DNA of 64,000 bases from Dinochytrium kinnereticum. Lineage: Eukaryota > Chytridiomycota > Chytridiomycetes > Chytridiales > Chytridiaceae. Within the stretch, counting starts at the first letter, position 1. Each line of letters begins with the position of its first letter. Location: positions 26,463-90,462 of the forward strand of contig JADGJT010000047.1 in NCBI GenBank assembly GCA_027604005.1, given 5' to 3'. The notes under the pieces were generated by a model that saw nothing but the letters and a program-made list of their open reading frames with translations, searched no databases and was not told the origin of the DNA. Positions 54,453 through 64,000 of the stretch are shown piece after piece. Made by a program: the position numbers and the translations under genes.

Positions 54453-55088
54453 CCGAACTAGTTTCTTGTTATTATGAAAATGTAAATAAATGCCAGCGGG
54501 TCTGAGCTTTCTTTGGTCTATATGAACATGGTTCAATCGTATTAAGAGATCGCTTCCGCAACTGCTTTGAATCTGCCTTCTTACAAAAGAAAAGCACATA
54601 CCTAGTATACAAGAACGACATGACAACGATGCATTGCTTTTGCAAGGTATTAGCTTATATGATACTTAAGAAAATTGATGATGATGTCTTGAATGTAGTT
54701 TTCTCAAAGTTGATCTCATCTGCATAATGGAAGACCTTTAACATCACTTTCGATATATTTTTATCTGACTTCTACTCAAACAAACGATGGACGCCTTGTT
54801 GCCTGTACAAGAACGAGCAACCCACAGAGCGAAAAAAAAGAAGGAAATGCTAACCGCAAAGGAAAGTCGCGATATTTCGAAATGCGAATCACTAGCCCCA
54901 CAAAAAACCAAAAGCTGCTTCATGAAAGAAGAAATAAGAGATCCAAAAAACCAAAACCAATAAGGTGAAACAAGAGGAAGAAACGAGATAGAAAAGAGAA
55001 GGGCATGGTTCGAGCTAACCTTCCAACAACAAAGAAAAAAAAGGAGTCGCAAAATAGAAAACCAACTTAATATAATAAAGCAACCACA
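54453..55088. other. Convergent intergenic region
   Basis: About 640 bp between the membrane-protein gene and the 3' end of the BEM1-like gene. AT-rich, A-runs on the + strand near 54830 and 55030. No coding content recognised; in particular no cyclase exon follows the membrane protein. Confidence 0.45.
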
Positions 55089-58000
55089 TCACTGATAAAT
55101 TAGCGACGGCCTCCCAGGATGAGTTCCTAGCATTAGCCTCAGATCTTCATCAGAGCAAACAGGCACAATATTCCCTAACTCATCCCTGAATAGTAATCCA
55201 TTTGCGATAGGGAGCCTTCGGTTCCTAACCCTATTATCCACCTCATCCAGCAATTCATCAAGCTGAATTGTCTCATCAATCTTCAATATCATCAATCTAT
55301 CGCCAGAAACCTCAAGGTTTGGCTGCTGAGGGTCAACCACCGCAACCGTCACAATGGCGCACCCGCCATCATCTTCCTCCGAAGAATCCGCCCACGAGTC
55401 CCAACCCTCAGATGCTATCCTATCCGTTTCCTCAGGAGTATGAATAACATCCCAGGGCCGGGATGGGTTAAAAAATTTGTGAATCCCCTGAGACTCCATC
55501 ACAGCACCAGGAAGCCTCATCATAGAAACGAGGTACCTCCGAAACCACAGAATCCTCGCCTGCTCCGAGTTAGGAGGTCCAAATCTCCCCTTCGCATCTC
55601 TTGTGTCATCTGCAGAAGCAGGCGGGGGCTCGGAGAATGGAATCCGTCTAGGGAGATTTCTTCTCCCCGCCTCCGCCGGGAACCTCTTCAGCAAGCTCAA
55701 ATGCAATGCCCAAAGCTCACCGTGGCTCCTGTCAAGCGTAGCGGAATATACAGCCTCCTCGTTGTCCATCTGTCCGCCTTGAGACGGCGCGGCGAAGAGG
55801 ATATCAAACTTGTACCGCCATTCGCGAGCTGAGGTTGGGGAAGTCGGAGATGCGGTGGTTGGAGAGTTTGGGACGGGGACTTTAAAGGCTGTCCGGACCT
55901 TGACACGGAGGACCCGTCGGAGCGTTGGAGAGGCTGGGGCGCCGTAGTAAGGTTGACCCGGGCCTTGGGAACGAGCTGACATTGGCCCTCTAGCAGAGGT
56001 AGGAGACGTCGGTCCACCACGACTGGGACCCGGCGGTGAGCCATTTGGTTGCCGAGTAGACGGGTTCCTCGATAACCCTGGGGTTGCTTGAACGCCTAAG
56101 GGGGGGAAATAGCCCGGCTCTGGGATGTAGAATCCATCGGGATTAGGGGTGATGATCGCCGCAGGACCCCTCTGACTGGGTGGTATGGCGTTTCCAGGTC
56201 CACCGCCACCAACGGTCGTTGGTGTTCTAGCAGGGTGCTTGTTACCACCAGAAGTTGGTTGTGGTAGCCCTGCAGGAAACGGAGCGTTGACAAATCCAGT
56301 CGGAGAGGTAGGTGATGGACCTGGCCAAGGACCTCTATCATCGCGAACAGGGGAAATGGGTGCAGCTGAGGCCGGAGGCTGGGCAGGGGTACTAAACCCG
56401 GGAGGAATGAAATGGATAGGAGCGGAGGATGGGGGAACCAAGTCCGGATGGTCTTCAAAGGCTTTCGCGTTGATGCGAAAACGTAAGGATTCCGAGTCTT
56501 CAAAGAGGTTACGCGGGACGGATCCGCGTTGGCGATGCTGTGGGTTGATAACCTCGTAAAAGTGGGGGTTGTCGTCCACAATGACCTGAAAGCCAAATTT
56601 TGTTAAAAAGAGAGCCTTAAGAATGCAGAAAATGATGTCGCTTGACTCATAAATCCACAAAACAGCGAACTAAAGGATAGAATAAGCTACTCACAAAGAA
56701 GAAATCACCTTTCATAAAAGACAGTTCTTTTCCAGACTGCGCGGTATAATCGGCGGTAGCCCTTATAACCCTCTTAGGTGCCCGCTGGAAAATTCCGGTA
56801 GGGTGAGAGCTTCCTCTGGGTCTCTCTGGCACCAACGCTCCGTTCTCAATGACAAATCCAGCTGGTGGTGCCCTCATACCCTTCCGGCCGTTTTCTTGCG
56901 ATCTAGGCGACGGGATCTCATGCATAGGCCTGCTTGGTGACGGCGTTTGGTAAGGACTGACGGGGGCATTTGGAGAAGCTGGGTAAGACATTTGAGGGTG
57001 ACCTCCCCCAGGCAGTGCAGATGGAGGACCCACTCTAGCGTTGCTGCTTGGGGGCGAAAAAGGAGCGGCGGAGGGAAGGTAATCATGAGTAGGCCGTCTG
57101 GCCATCGGCTGTGATGGGTTCGCTCTCGGATCGATCGAAGCTGCAACCTTTTCCCAGTCTCTTGTGGGGTTTACCATGCTCTCCTCTGGGTTAATCCTGT
57201 CGTAGCCTCCGTCTATATTCGGGGAGAGGGGGTCCAAAAGTGGGGAGCCATTCGCAGCCGTTGGGGCAGGTTTGGAACGTGAGTTGGAGATATCTTTTGG
57301 AGGCACAATCGGAGGAGTGATAGGCTCCGGGGACCGTCCACGATAAGATCCATTCTCCTCCCAAGGATCACGCGTGGCGTCATCTAAGTTATCCCGATAA
57401 ACGCCTTCTTCTCTTAGCCCATCATTTCTGTAGTCTTCATCTTCCCGTCTGTCATCATTGTACCGACCAGTAACTTCGTCATCGTATGTATCCCTGAAAT
57501 TCCTCGAAGGTTTATCGTCTCGACCGCCACGTCCATCACGATCAATATCATAATCATTCCTGTATTCATCTCCTTTCACTGACGGACTGCGCCGTCTATC
57601 ATGTTGCTTATCATTAAAATCATCCCTGTACCCGACTACATTCATAGATGGAGCACCCCGACCATCGCGTGGACCCTCAAACTCACTTCTGTAACCGCCT
57701 CCCTCTACCGCATCGCGGCCTCTATCTCTTGGATCATTATAGTCATCTCTGTATCTGCCCACATCTTGAGAATGGTCATAACTATCGTCTCGCTCCCTAT
57801 AATAGCTATCTTCTGTTCCTCGTCTGTAGTCAAACGGGTCTTTATGATGCTGATGCGGCGACCGCTGTTGTGGCTTAAGGTCCGCGATATCTGTACTAAT
57901 ACGAGGTCGATTATTGTCAATCTTTCTCTCGTGGAGCAATGGACGGCGGTCACCCTCGATAGGTATGCTGTCTCCGCTGGCATCGTTCCTTCCCATGTCA

Positions 58001-59046
58001 GCGAAATCATCACGAGGAGGTGTCGGCTTCACCCTCGTACTGATGGAGCGAACGGGTGGCGTGAATGGCTTGGGGTCTGGCTCTCCAACCGTGGATGTGG
58101 GTGAAATGATCTTCTCAGTGACAGCCCGCCTGATGGGTGCATCCCCTCGGCCACCGTAAGGCCCATTGGGTTCTGATCGACCGGTAGCGGCTCTTGCGCT
58201 TGCGGTGTTGCTCCGAGCCAGATTTTCTGCATGTGATGGGGGTCCGCGAGACCTCGATCTCGGCCTCAAAGGTTTGGCTGTGGTGATTGCAACGACTGGA
58301 GGAGGCGATGGCACCCTCCTGCTCCTCGACCTTGACCGGGAGCGAGACCGAGAGTCAATATCTCTTCTACCACTCTCTGTCTGTCCACGACCACCCCCGC
58401 CGCTGGGAGCGTGCCTCGGATTTGCGGCTGTAGCAGCTGTGTAGGCGGTGTATGCGGACGTACGCCTATCCCACATCTCATCCCGATCCGATCCTGCAGA
58501 AGACGGAGAACCTCGCACATTCCTGTTGTGAGAGGGCCTCCTTCCGTCATCACGGGACGAAGGCGGACCGGATGCATCGGGACGCCTGCCATAATCATAG
58601 TCATAATCACGATCACCACCGCTCCGAGCAGAGGTCAATCCACCGGATGGAGGCCCGGAAGGCTTACGGTCAGTGTATGTGGGCGGCTGCCTGTAGTCTG
58701 CATAGTCGTCATCCGCGGCATCGTCGTAGACCCTCGACTGGTGTTGTGGTGCGGGAAGATACGAGTCGTGGTTGTCGAAAGGAGCTGTCGTTGCGTTGGA
58801 TGAAGTGTTTGGATAGTACTCGCTGTCCCTCATGTCATTGCGTTCGTAGGGCTGCTGCTGATGGGGGTGATGCTGGTCGTAGTAGTAGTCTTGTGGCGAT
58901 ACCTGCTGTCCAGCGTAGTGTGCAGATCTCGGAGGCGCCTCGTCCAGATAGCTGTCATACTGCCGCGGCGTAGCCGGCGACACGTCGTCGTAGCCCTGCG
59001 TCTGCTGCTGCTGCTGCGGCTGCTGCTGGTAGTGATGCCTGTCCAT
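55089..59046 (-). CDS. BEM1-like scaffold: SH3, PX and PB1 domains
   Basis: Probable polarity or NADPH-oxidase scaffold. Two exons, 59046-56695 and 56585-55089, join in phase to 1282 residues. Residues 1-750 are disordered and rich in Tyr, Asp, Arg, Gln and Pro, with a degenerate 20-residue repeat (57450-57790). The SH3 domain (about 760-815) reads VIRATADYTAQSGKELSFMKGDFFF, with the intron inside it, then VIVDDNPHFYEVINPQHRQRGSVPRNLFE. A PX domain (about 1005-1165) contains KVRTAFKVPVP, RYLVSMMRLPG with RSHGELWALHLSLLKRFP. The C-terminal PB1 domain (from about 1205) holds LMILKIDETIQLDELLDEVDNRV and LLFRDELGNIVPVCSDEDLRLML. Bem1 has two SH3 domains; here only one is seen. An upstream ATG at 59214 is possible but less likely than 59046, which has a strong context and a Gln-rich start. 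Confidence 0.85.
57450..57790 (-). repeat. Degenerate protein-coding tandem repeat in the BEM1-like gene
   Basis: Five successive units of about 20-23 residues, each beginning with a YRDDYND-like phrase and continuing with an RDGRG-like phrase (YRDDYNDPRDRGRD, YRSEFEGPRDGRG, YRDDFNDKQHDRR, YRNDYDIDRDGRGG, FRDTYDDE). The units are related but not identical, so this is an old in-frame duplication array in the disordered part of the protein. Confidence 0.65.
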
Positions 59047-59442
59047 GGTGCGAGTGGCGTTGCCGAGGTGCGAGAGACGGCCGTCGTCGGGAGTCTCCAG
59101 CGGGGCTGCGGGGTGTGTGTGACAGCAAACGTAAAAACAGACGAACACGCGCCATCCCTGCCGGCCTCCCTGCCGCCCTGGCGCTGATTGGCTCTTGGCT
59201 TGCAGCCCAATCATCCCGTGCCGTGCAAACCTTGACGCGTTGAACGACGCGCGATGCTGCTTCTAGACGCGTCGGCGCAGAGCTTCTGGAACGCTCCCCG
59301 CCTCAGAACAGTCCAGAACACTACTCCTTTGATGCTCCGCTGGTGCTGCACACCGTCGATATTCCTGCATTTCTCTGACAGCAAGCAACCATTTGGGCCC
59401 TGGGGACTTGACAGCAGAGAGCCTTCAATACCCCAAGCAAGC

Positions 59443-61310
59443 ATGACGGAATCCAAGACTGAGCTGCTGACCTGGGTCAACGATCTGTTGCAGATAAAGT
59501 ACACCAAGGTGGAGCAATGTGGCAGTGGTGGGTGTTGGTTTGAGGTTGGTTGTTTAGCGTATTGATTTCATCTCTGTACCTCCTTTCGCGCAGGTGCGGC
59601 ATACTGTCAGATTCTAGATTCCATCTATGGTAAGCTGTCGGGAGATGGACTTAATATCTTTAACTACGCAACGCTATAAAGTATACTTGCTCTAATAATG
59701 CTCTTTAGGCGATGTCCCCCTTTCGAGAGTGAAGTTTGCCTCAAAGCACGAATATGATTTCATCAACAATCTGAAAATCCTTCAGACTGGATTCAATAGC
59801 CATTCCATAGAAAAGGTTTCTCTCTCCTATAATTGCCTCTTTGTTATATCTCAGGCTTGGCTTTTGTTCTGCGGCTTTCTTTCTTTTCTTTCTTTCCTTT
59901 TATTTTCCTCTACTTTCCTTCATTTTTTTCTTGAGCCTCTCTCTCTTTTTTGGTCTTTCTCCTTCAAGATTTTCTGCGATAGTAGAGTTCCCTGCGCTCA
60001 CTATTGCTCTGTATCAGAACATCCCCATCGACAAGATCGTAAAGTGCAGATATAACGATAATTTTGAGTTCTTGCAGTGGATGAAAAAATACTGGTGAGG
60101 ACTTTCTATTGAAGTTGTGTTTCATTTCCGGAACGTTTTCGTTTGTCTCAATCGGCATATTCTTCATTACAGGGATGCCTTTTATCCCGGAGGAGGTTAT
60201 GACGCTGCAGCACGACGCTTAGGAAAAGAAAAGGACCGACCAACGTCCACTAAGGATAAGAAATCAACTTCTTCTGCGTCTGTTCGTAGCCGAGAAGGCA
60301 CAAGTGGCCCATCATCACCTACTCGAATGACAAAGAAGAGAGGTATTTTAACTCCGAAGGCCGAATCGTACTTGTCGCTAAATCTTCTGGTGCAAAATGT
60401 AGAGTCTTCCACCCCTGGCTCAGCAAAAGCTCGTTCTACCTCTACCCTTCCAACGCCCACCACACCTTCTGCCGTCGACCGCACGCGCTCAAGGACAGGA
60501 ACAGGTGTCCCAATTTCATCTCGTTCTGACATGAGGTCCTCTTATCAATCACTTCCACCTCCGATCAATACCTCTACTTCGTCGTTAGTGTCCCCATCAA
60601 AAATCACTCGCCCAGGCTTGGCTAAATCGGTGGGGTCGAGGCCCTCATCTGCGCTTGGGGCTAATGGATCAGCTGGAAGAGATACAAGAGCTGCATCTGC
60701 TGGTAATGGGGAAGTTGAAAGTCCCGAAGATTCTCCGTCAACGTCGTCATCGGCTGCAGTTGTTTTACCGTCCGCGTAAGTATCTGATTCTTTGACGCAT
60801 CTGTGAGGGCTCTTTTTGTAACAATTCTTATAAAATCAGAACACCCAACACCATTCCAAAGGCAGAACATGAATCTATTTTGTCTGATGCTAACAAAAAG
60901 TTGACGGATCTTCAGCTCATCGCTGATACGCTTGAGCGGGAGCGAAACTTTTATTATCTCAAGCTGAGAGATCTGGAGGTTGTCGTTCTTGAGCGCTATC
61001 AAAAGGTAAAACAGATGCTCAAATAACTGATCAGTCTAATCAGATGGTAATTTTATAAAATCAGGGTGAACCGTCGATGGCGCCGTTCCTTCGCGAGATA
61101 CAAACAATCTTGTACAGCACCGAGGAGGGTTTCATCTCTCCAAAGAAGAAGCAAGACTTAATCTCGTCTTCTGCATCCCCTGCACCCGCGTCAGAAAACG
61201 GAAAGACTTCTCCCGAGCCCGTCCAAGCTTCAGCCCCGCCTACACCCGATTCAATGAAGGGCGAGTCTTCCCCTGAGCTCCCTCAGGTTTCAGCATCACC
61301 AGCACGCTAG
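59443..61310 (+). CDS. BIM1: EB1/BIM1 family microtubule plus-end binding protein
   Basis: Tracks growing microtubule ends and recruits CAP-Gly and SxIP partners. Exons give MTESKTELLTWVNDLLQIKYTKVEQCGS, then GAAYCQILDSIYG and DVPLSRVKFASKHEYDFINNLKILQTGFNSHSIEK, then [36 protein letters not shown]. This is the full EB1-type calponin-homology domain. A Ser/Thr/Arg-rich linker of about 200 residues follows (60240-60776). The last exons carry the EB1 C-terminal motif LTDLQLIADTLERERNFYYLKLRDLEVVVL, and a Pro/Ser-rich tail ending SASPAR with TAG at 61308-61310. The tail has no EEY/F end. The family call is secure. The gene is divergent from the BEM1-like gene. Confidence 0.95.
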
Positions 61311-63014
61311 TCTCGATTGATCTGTCATGCGAAAGCTCTTCCAATAAACCAACTATCTTTTATTGTCAATATTCGTCCGTCCCATCGACACTACAGACAA
61401 GGGCCTCACGCATCCGTAACCCCCCAAGAATTGTTTCAAATGCCAACCTATGACGACCATGCTATCGTTCCTAAATGACTGGAGCCGACCTTCAGCTGCT
61501 TCGAAATTATTAATTTTGTCAAGAGGGTACCATCTTCCGTATCCCAAGTGCCAACCATTTCTCTAACAGACTTCCTGCTGATGTCTGTCTCAATACTCAC
61601 GAATATATCCTGATCACTTAAAATTGTGGTAGCATGGTCTGTTTACGTCTTTGTCTGTGATTGTGTAACGGCCAGCTCTTTGAGTAGCACATCTACGTTG
61701 TGGCGGAGCACACATTATACAAACAGTTGGATGAGGAGTGGCATCTTCTCTCCAACCATCGCAGGTATGTAAAGGCTTGACAGGACAACAGTATATTAAG
61801 TAATAAATGAAATCTTCTCTCCAACCATCGCAGATTAAGAGTCTTGTTGCCATTGTTGGAAAACGAGTTCTGGATGGGTCACGAGAAGAAGGATAATGAA
61901 ATGTATTGGGGAAGTTTTTGTCAACACAAGGTGATTAGGGAGTTGAGAGTTGAGTTAAGTTACTCCTCTCTCCATGAATGCATGCAGTTATAGAGTAACT
62001 ACACCAAAAGGCACAAGTGTGTCAGCATTTGAGTGCAAAAAAGGTTATCAAATGATAATTGTAAGTTCTATATCTATCCGTCCTTTTCCCGCAAAATGGG
62101 TTTTCATTGTTTTCCCATGAAGGTAATGGTTTTTAACGGAGTATAGATGACGCTTAGTGTGTACGTGAGTTTGCCGTATGCGCGTCAGTTGCCAAGAACT
62201 TGTATGTGTATATAAACCGGTTGAATGAATTTAATAAAGAAGAGAAGCAAAAGTTGAATTGATTTATGTAGACTGAAGACCTAGTTAAGTGGACCTTACT
62301 ACGAGGCCAGCCCTTGCGGCTGCGCTTCCCCACACCCTTATTATCTATTGTGTTATGAGTACATCCGTGAGGCGTTCAAGGATTGGACGTCGCCAAGGGG
62401 TGCCGCAACACGAGACCCAGATGAAGTTCTAAGTAGCATTGAGCCCTGAGTCAGTACGCCTTCAGGTCACTATCCGCTACGAAGGTCTAATCAAATAAAC
62501 CACCTCTGTCCATGATGTCCTACGATGATGAACTGCCAGACTGTCTTTGGAGGGGAGAGCGTCCTCACGAAGAGCCCTGGGCAGGCGAGAGAGAAAGAGG
62601 ACATGTTAAAACGGCTTACAGACGATTGTGAAGGTCCGGAGTTCTCCTAGGAGCAGGATAGACTCCCTCCTAGTAGCCCATTCAACCTGGTATGTGTGAT
62701 CCCCGACTAGTTCATTTTTTTATTCGTTTTTCCTTTTATTATATGATGAAACAGTGAGAGACCCACTTGGCAGTACAGCACACACAAAATCCTTGCCTCA
62801 GTAAAAGAGGAGCTGTTTCCGACCTTGGATTGCGAGGTACTTTCGAGATCGTGGACGGCGTGGCAAATATGGTTCTCTTCCATGACGGTCAAGGCTGAGT
62901 CATGGAGGGCCAAAGAGAGAACTTCACATAGTGTGGAGTTGAACGCGGGGATAGTCCGCCCTTCAATCCATGTAAGGCAATAATCATGAAGGTGAGGAAT
63001 GCATCTGCCAATGA
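61311..63014. other. Gene-poor region leading into the retroelement
   Basis: About 1.7 kb without a recognisable gene. It holds a short direct repeat (61743-61764 and 61812-61833). From about 62280 the base composition becomes more even and may belong to the retroelement's 5' part (LTR or gag remnant), but I could not identify LTR ends, a primer binding site or a Gag zinc knuckle. A frame at about 62780-62995 on the + strand (QYSTHKILASVKEEL, TAWQIWFSSM) looks weakly protein-like and ends in stop before the pol frame. Confidence 0.4.
61743..61833. repeat. 22-bp direct repeat pair, 69 bp apart
   Basis: Identical 22-base copies at 61743-61764 and 61812-61833, each ending ACCATCGCAG. The intervening sequence is not repeated. 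Origin unknown; it could be a local duplication or target-site scar. Confidence 0.75.
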
Positions 63015-64000
63015 AGGAGATATTTGTTGAAATGTAATCAACCTCTTTACTCGTGTTGCTACAGGCTCTGTTTGCCCAATCTGAGTTCCTCGACCTCTGG
63101 TATTGACCATTCCCGGATTTTCTCACCGGACCTTCTTGGCCTTCTTCCCTGGTCCCTCTACTGTTCAGCCTTTGCTGCCGGCACCCTTTCCTTGGGTGAC
63201 TTTCACGGAGTTTTAATAAAAGATTTGTTTCTTTTTCATATCTACCTGCACACTTGCCAACCTCGATACCATGCCTGCTTCACACCGAGGGGAGGTAGGC
63301 GCACACTCTCAACTAGGCATCTTCCAGAACTAACTGGCACCCTTACCCCACTTTTTCCTCAGACTCCTTGTCCCCGGGGACATCCAGTCCACACTGTCTT
63401 GCAGATCGATGAGAACCCTGTCAATGCGACAGTGGACACAGGAGCCCTTATCACGATACTGGATGTGGACCAAGCTCAGCGGATCCATTTGCCTACGGAG
63501 AGTCATTTTGACCTGGCAGTCATTGACTTTCAAGGGCAACCTTCAGACTTGCGGGTTGGACTGACCCGCACCGTTAGCCTCCGATCAGGCACGAGTACCT
63601 TCCGAGCTCGGCTTCTGGTGCACACCCTTAATGCATCGTCAGGACCCGACGGTGCATTAGCTCGAACGGACATGCTCCTAGGAACGGATCTGCTGGGCCA
63701 TTTAGGCATTGGGATTACAGGCTTACAGACAGAGGTCTACCAGCCACTGGCCACCCCGCTTCTAGATACCCGAATCCCCGGGGTAGACTACCCCGATGAG
63801 GAAACAGCGGGCCTAACGGATCCGAACTGGGACTCCGAACGAGAGCGCTCTTTGGCGGCAATTGCTCCGGCCCTAGCGGCCAATGCTGCCCTACCACCCA
63901 CGTCAACCTGCAACCTTCCGTACGCAGTTGTGGAACTTGAGCTGATCGACGGGGCGCAACCTCGATTCATCCGCCAGTACCCGATTCCACAGACGAAGAT
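63015..64000 (+). mobile_element. pol: Ty3/gypsy-type retrotransposon pol, protease and start of reverse transcriptase (continues past window)
   Basis: A frame open from 63015 (after a TGA at 63012-63014) to the window end without any stop. It has no obvious start codon, as expected for pol expressed by fusion or frameshift with gag. From about 63390 it reads a retroviral-type aspartic protease: VLQIDENPVNATVDTGALITIL, with the catalytic Asp in DTGA, and further on DMLLGTDLLGHLGIGI, the flap-closing ILGxDxL motif. Then comes a linker and, at 63915-64000, LPYAVVELELIDGAQPRFIRQYPIPQTK, the typical entry to the reverse transcriptase of Ty3/gypsy elements. No frameshift or stop is seen in the visible 986 bases, so the copy may be intact or young. 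LTRs, gag and integrase cannot be seen. Confidence 0.82.

Noticed and set aside
58411..59187. Long plus-strand frames over the BEM1-like N-terminus
   Set aside because: Antisense to the disordered but in-frame coding exon. The minus strand has a domain-bearing protein.
62707..63126. 139-residue minus-strand frame next to the retroelement
   Set aside because: No family resemblance, overlaps the likely 5' part of the retroelement, and has no splice or context support.
1..64000. CRISPR arrays, bacterial insertion sequences, operons and rRNA genes
   Set aside because: None seen. Genes have spliceosomal introns and eukaryotic families throughout. tRNA genes were not found by eye, but a tRNAscan-SE run would be needed to exclude them.

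Overview
The window is eukaryotic nuclear DNA from a compact, intron-rich genome. Introns are mostly 45-110 bp with GT..AG ends, and genes lie tightly packed on both strands. Gene content points to a zoosporic (flagellated) fungus, most likely of chytrid type. Fungal-style genes (TRM82, DPH2, CSM3/Swi3, RGP1, a BEM1-like SH3-PX-PB1 scaffold, FMC1) sit beside genes kept only where a cilium exists (CFAP58 and a probable BBIP1). The organism assignment is an inference from gene content. All gene models below are hand-built from conserved protein blocks and splice signals.

Layout. 1-1076: 3' end of a VPS13 lipid-transfer protein (+). 1.8-3.8 kb: APC4 (-). 4.2-5.6 kb: histidinol-phosphate aminotransferase (+). 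5.7-7.6 kb: TRM82/WDR4 (+). 7.7-11.0 kb: TFIIIC90-like subunit (-). 11.0-12.2 kb: cyclin L (+). 12.2-12.8 kb: small unknown protein (+). 12.9-13.7 kb: RPS10 (-). 14.2-17.3 kb: CFAP58 (-). 17.7-19.0 kb: U2AF small subunit (+). 19.3-21.3 kb: probable BBIP1 and a mitochondrial HAD hydrolase (+). 21.8-25.1 kb: unrecognised helical protein and DPH2 (-). 25.2-27.5 kb: CSM3/TIPIN and glucose-6-phosphate 1-epimerase (+). 27.7-29.6 kb: NDUFAF7 (-). 29.6-31.3 kb: RNF220-like RING protein (+). 31.3-35.6 kb: bL28m, ZNHIT3 and RGP1 (-). 36.1-38.5 kb: type II PI 4-kinase (+). 39.6-41.0 kb: MDR enoyl/alkenal reductase (-). 43.3-46.1 kb: protein tyrosine phosphatase (+). 46.8-48.5 kb: SDS22 (+). 48.8-49.4 kb: FMC1 (-). 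49.7-54.5 kb: VWA-domain protein and an unrecognised multi-pass membrane protein (+). 55.1-59.0 kb: BEM1-like scaffold (-). 59.4-61.3 kb: EB1 (+). From about 63.0 kb to the right edge: a Ty3/gypsy-type retroelement pol (protease plus the start of reverse transcriptase).

The genes do not form one pathway. They are housekeeping and signalling functions in the mixed order usual for fungi. Recurrent themes are RNA processing and translation (TRM82, U2AF1, cyclin L, RPS10, DPH2, ZNHIT3, bL28m), cell cycle and chromosome biology (APC4, CSM3, SDS22, EB1), membrane traffic and lipid signalling (VPS13, RGP1, PI4K2, BEM1-like) and mitochondria (NDUFAF7, FMC1, HDHD5-like). I see no operon-like cluster, CRISPR array or prokaryotic insertion. 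The least explained parts are the membrane protein at 52.1-54.5 kb, the small genes at 12.2 and 19.3 kb, the retroelement edge, and the 2.2 kb gap at 41.0-43.3 kb.
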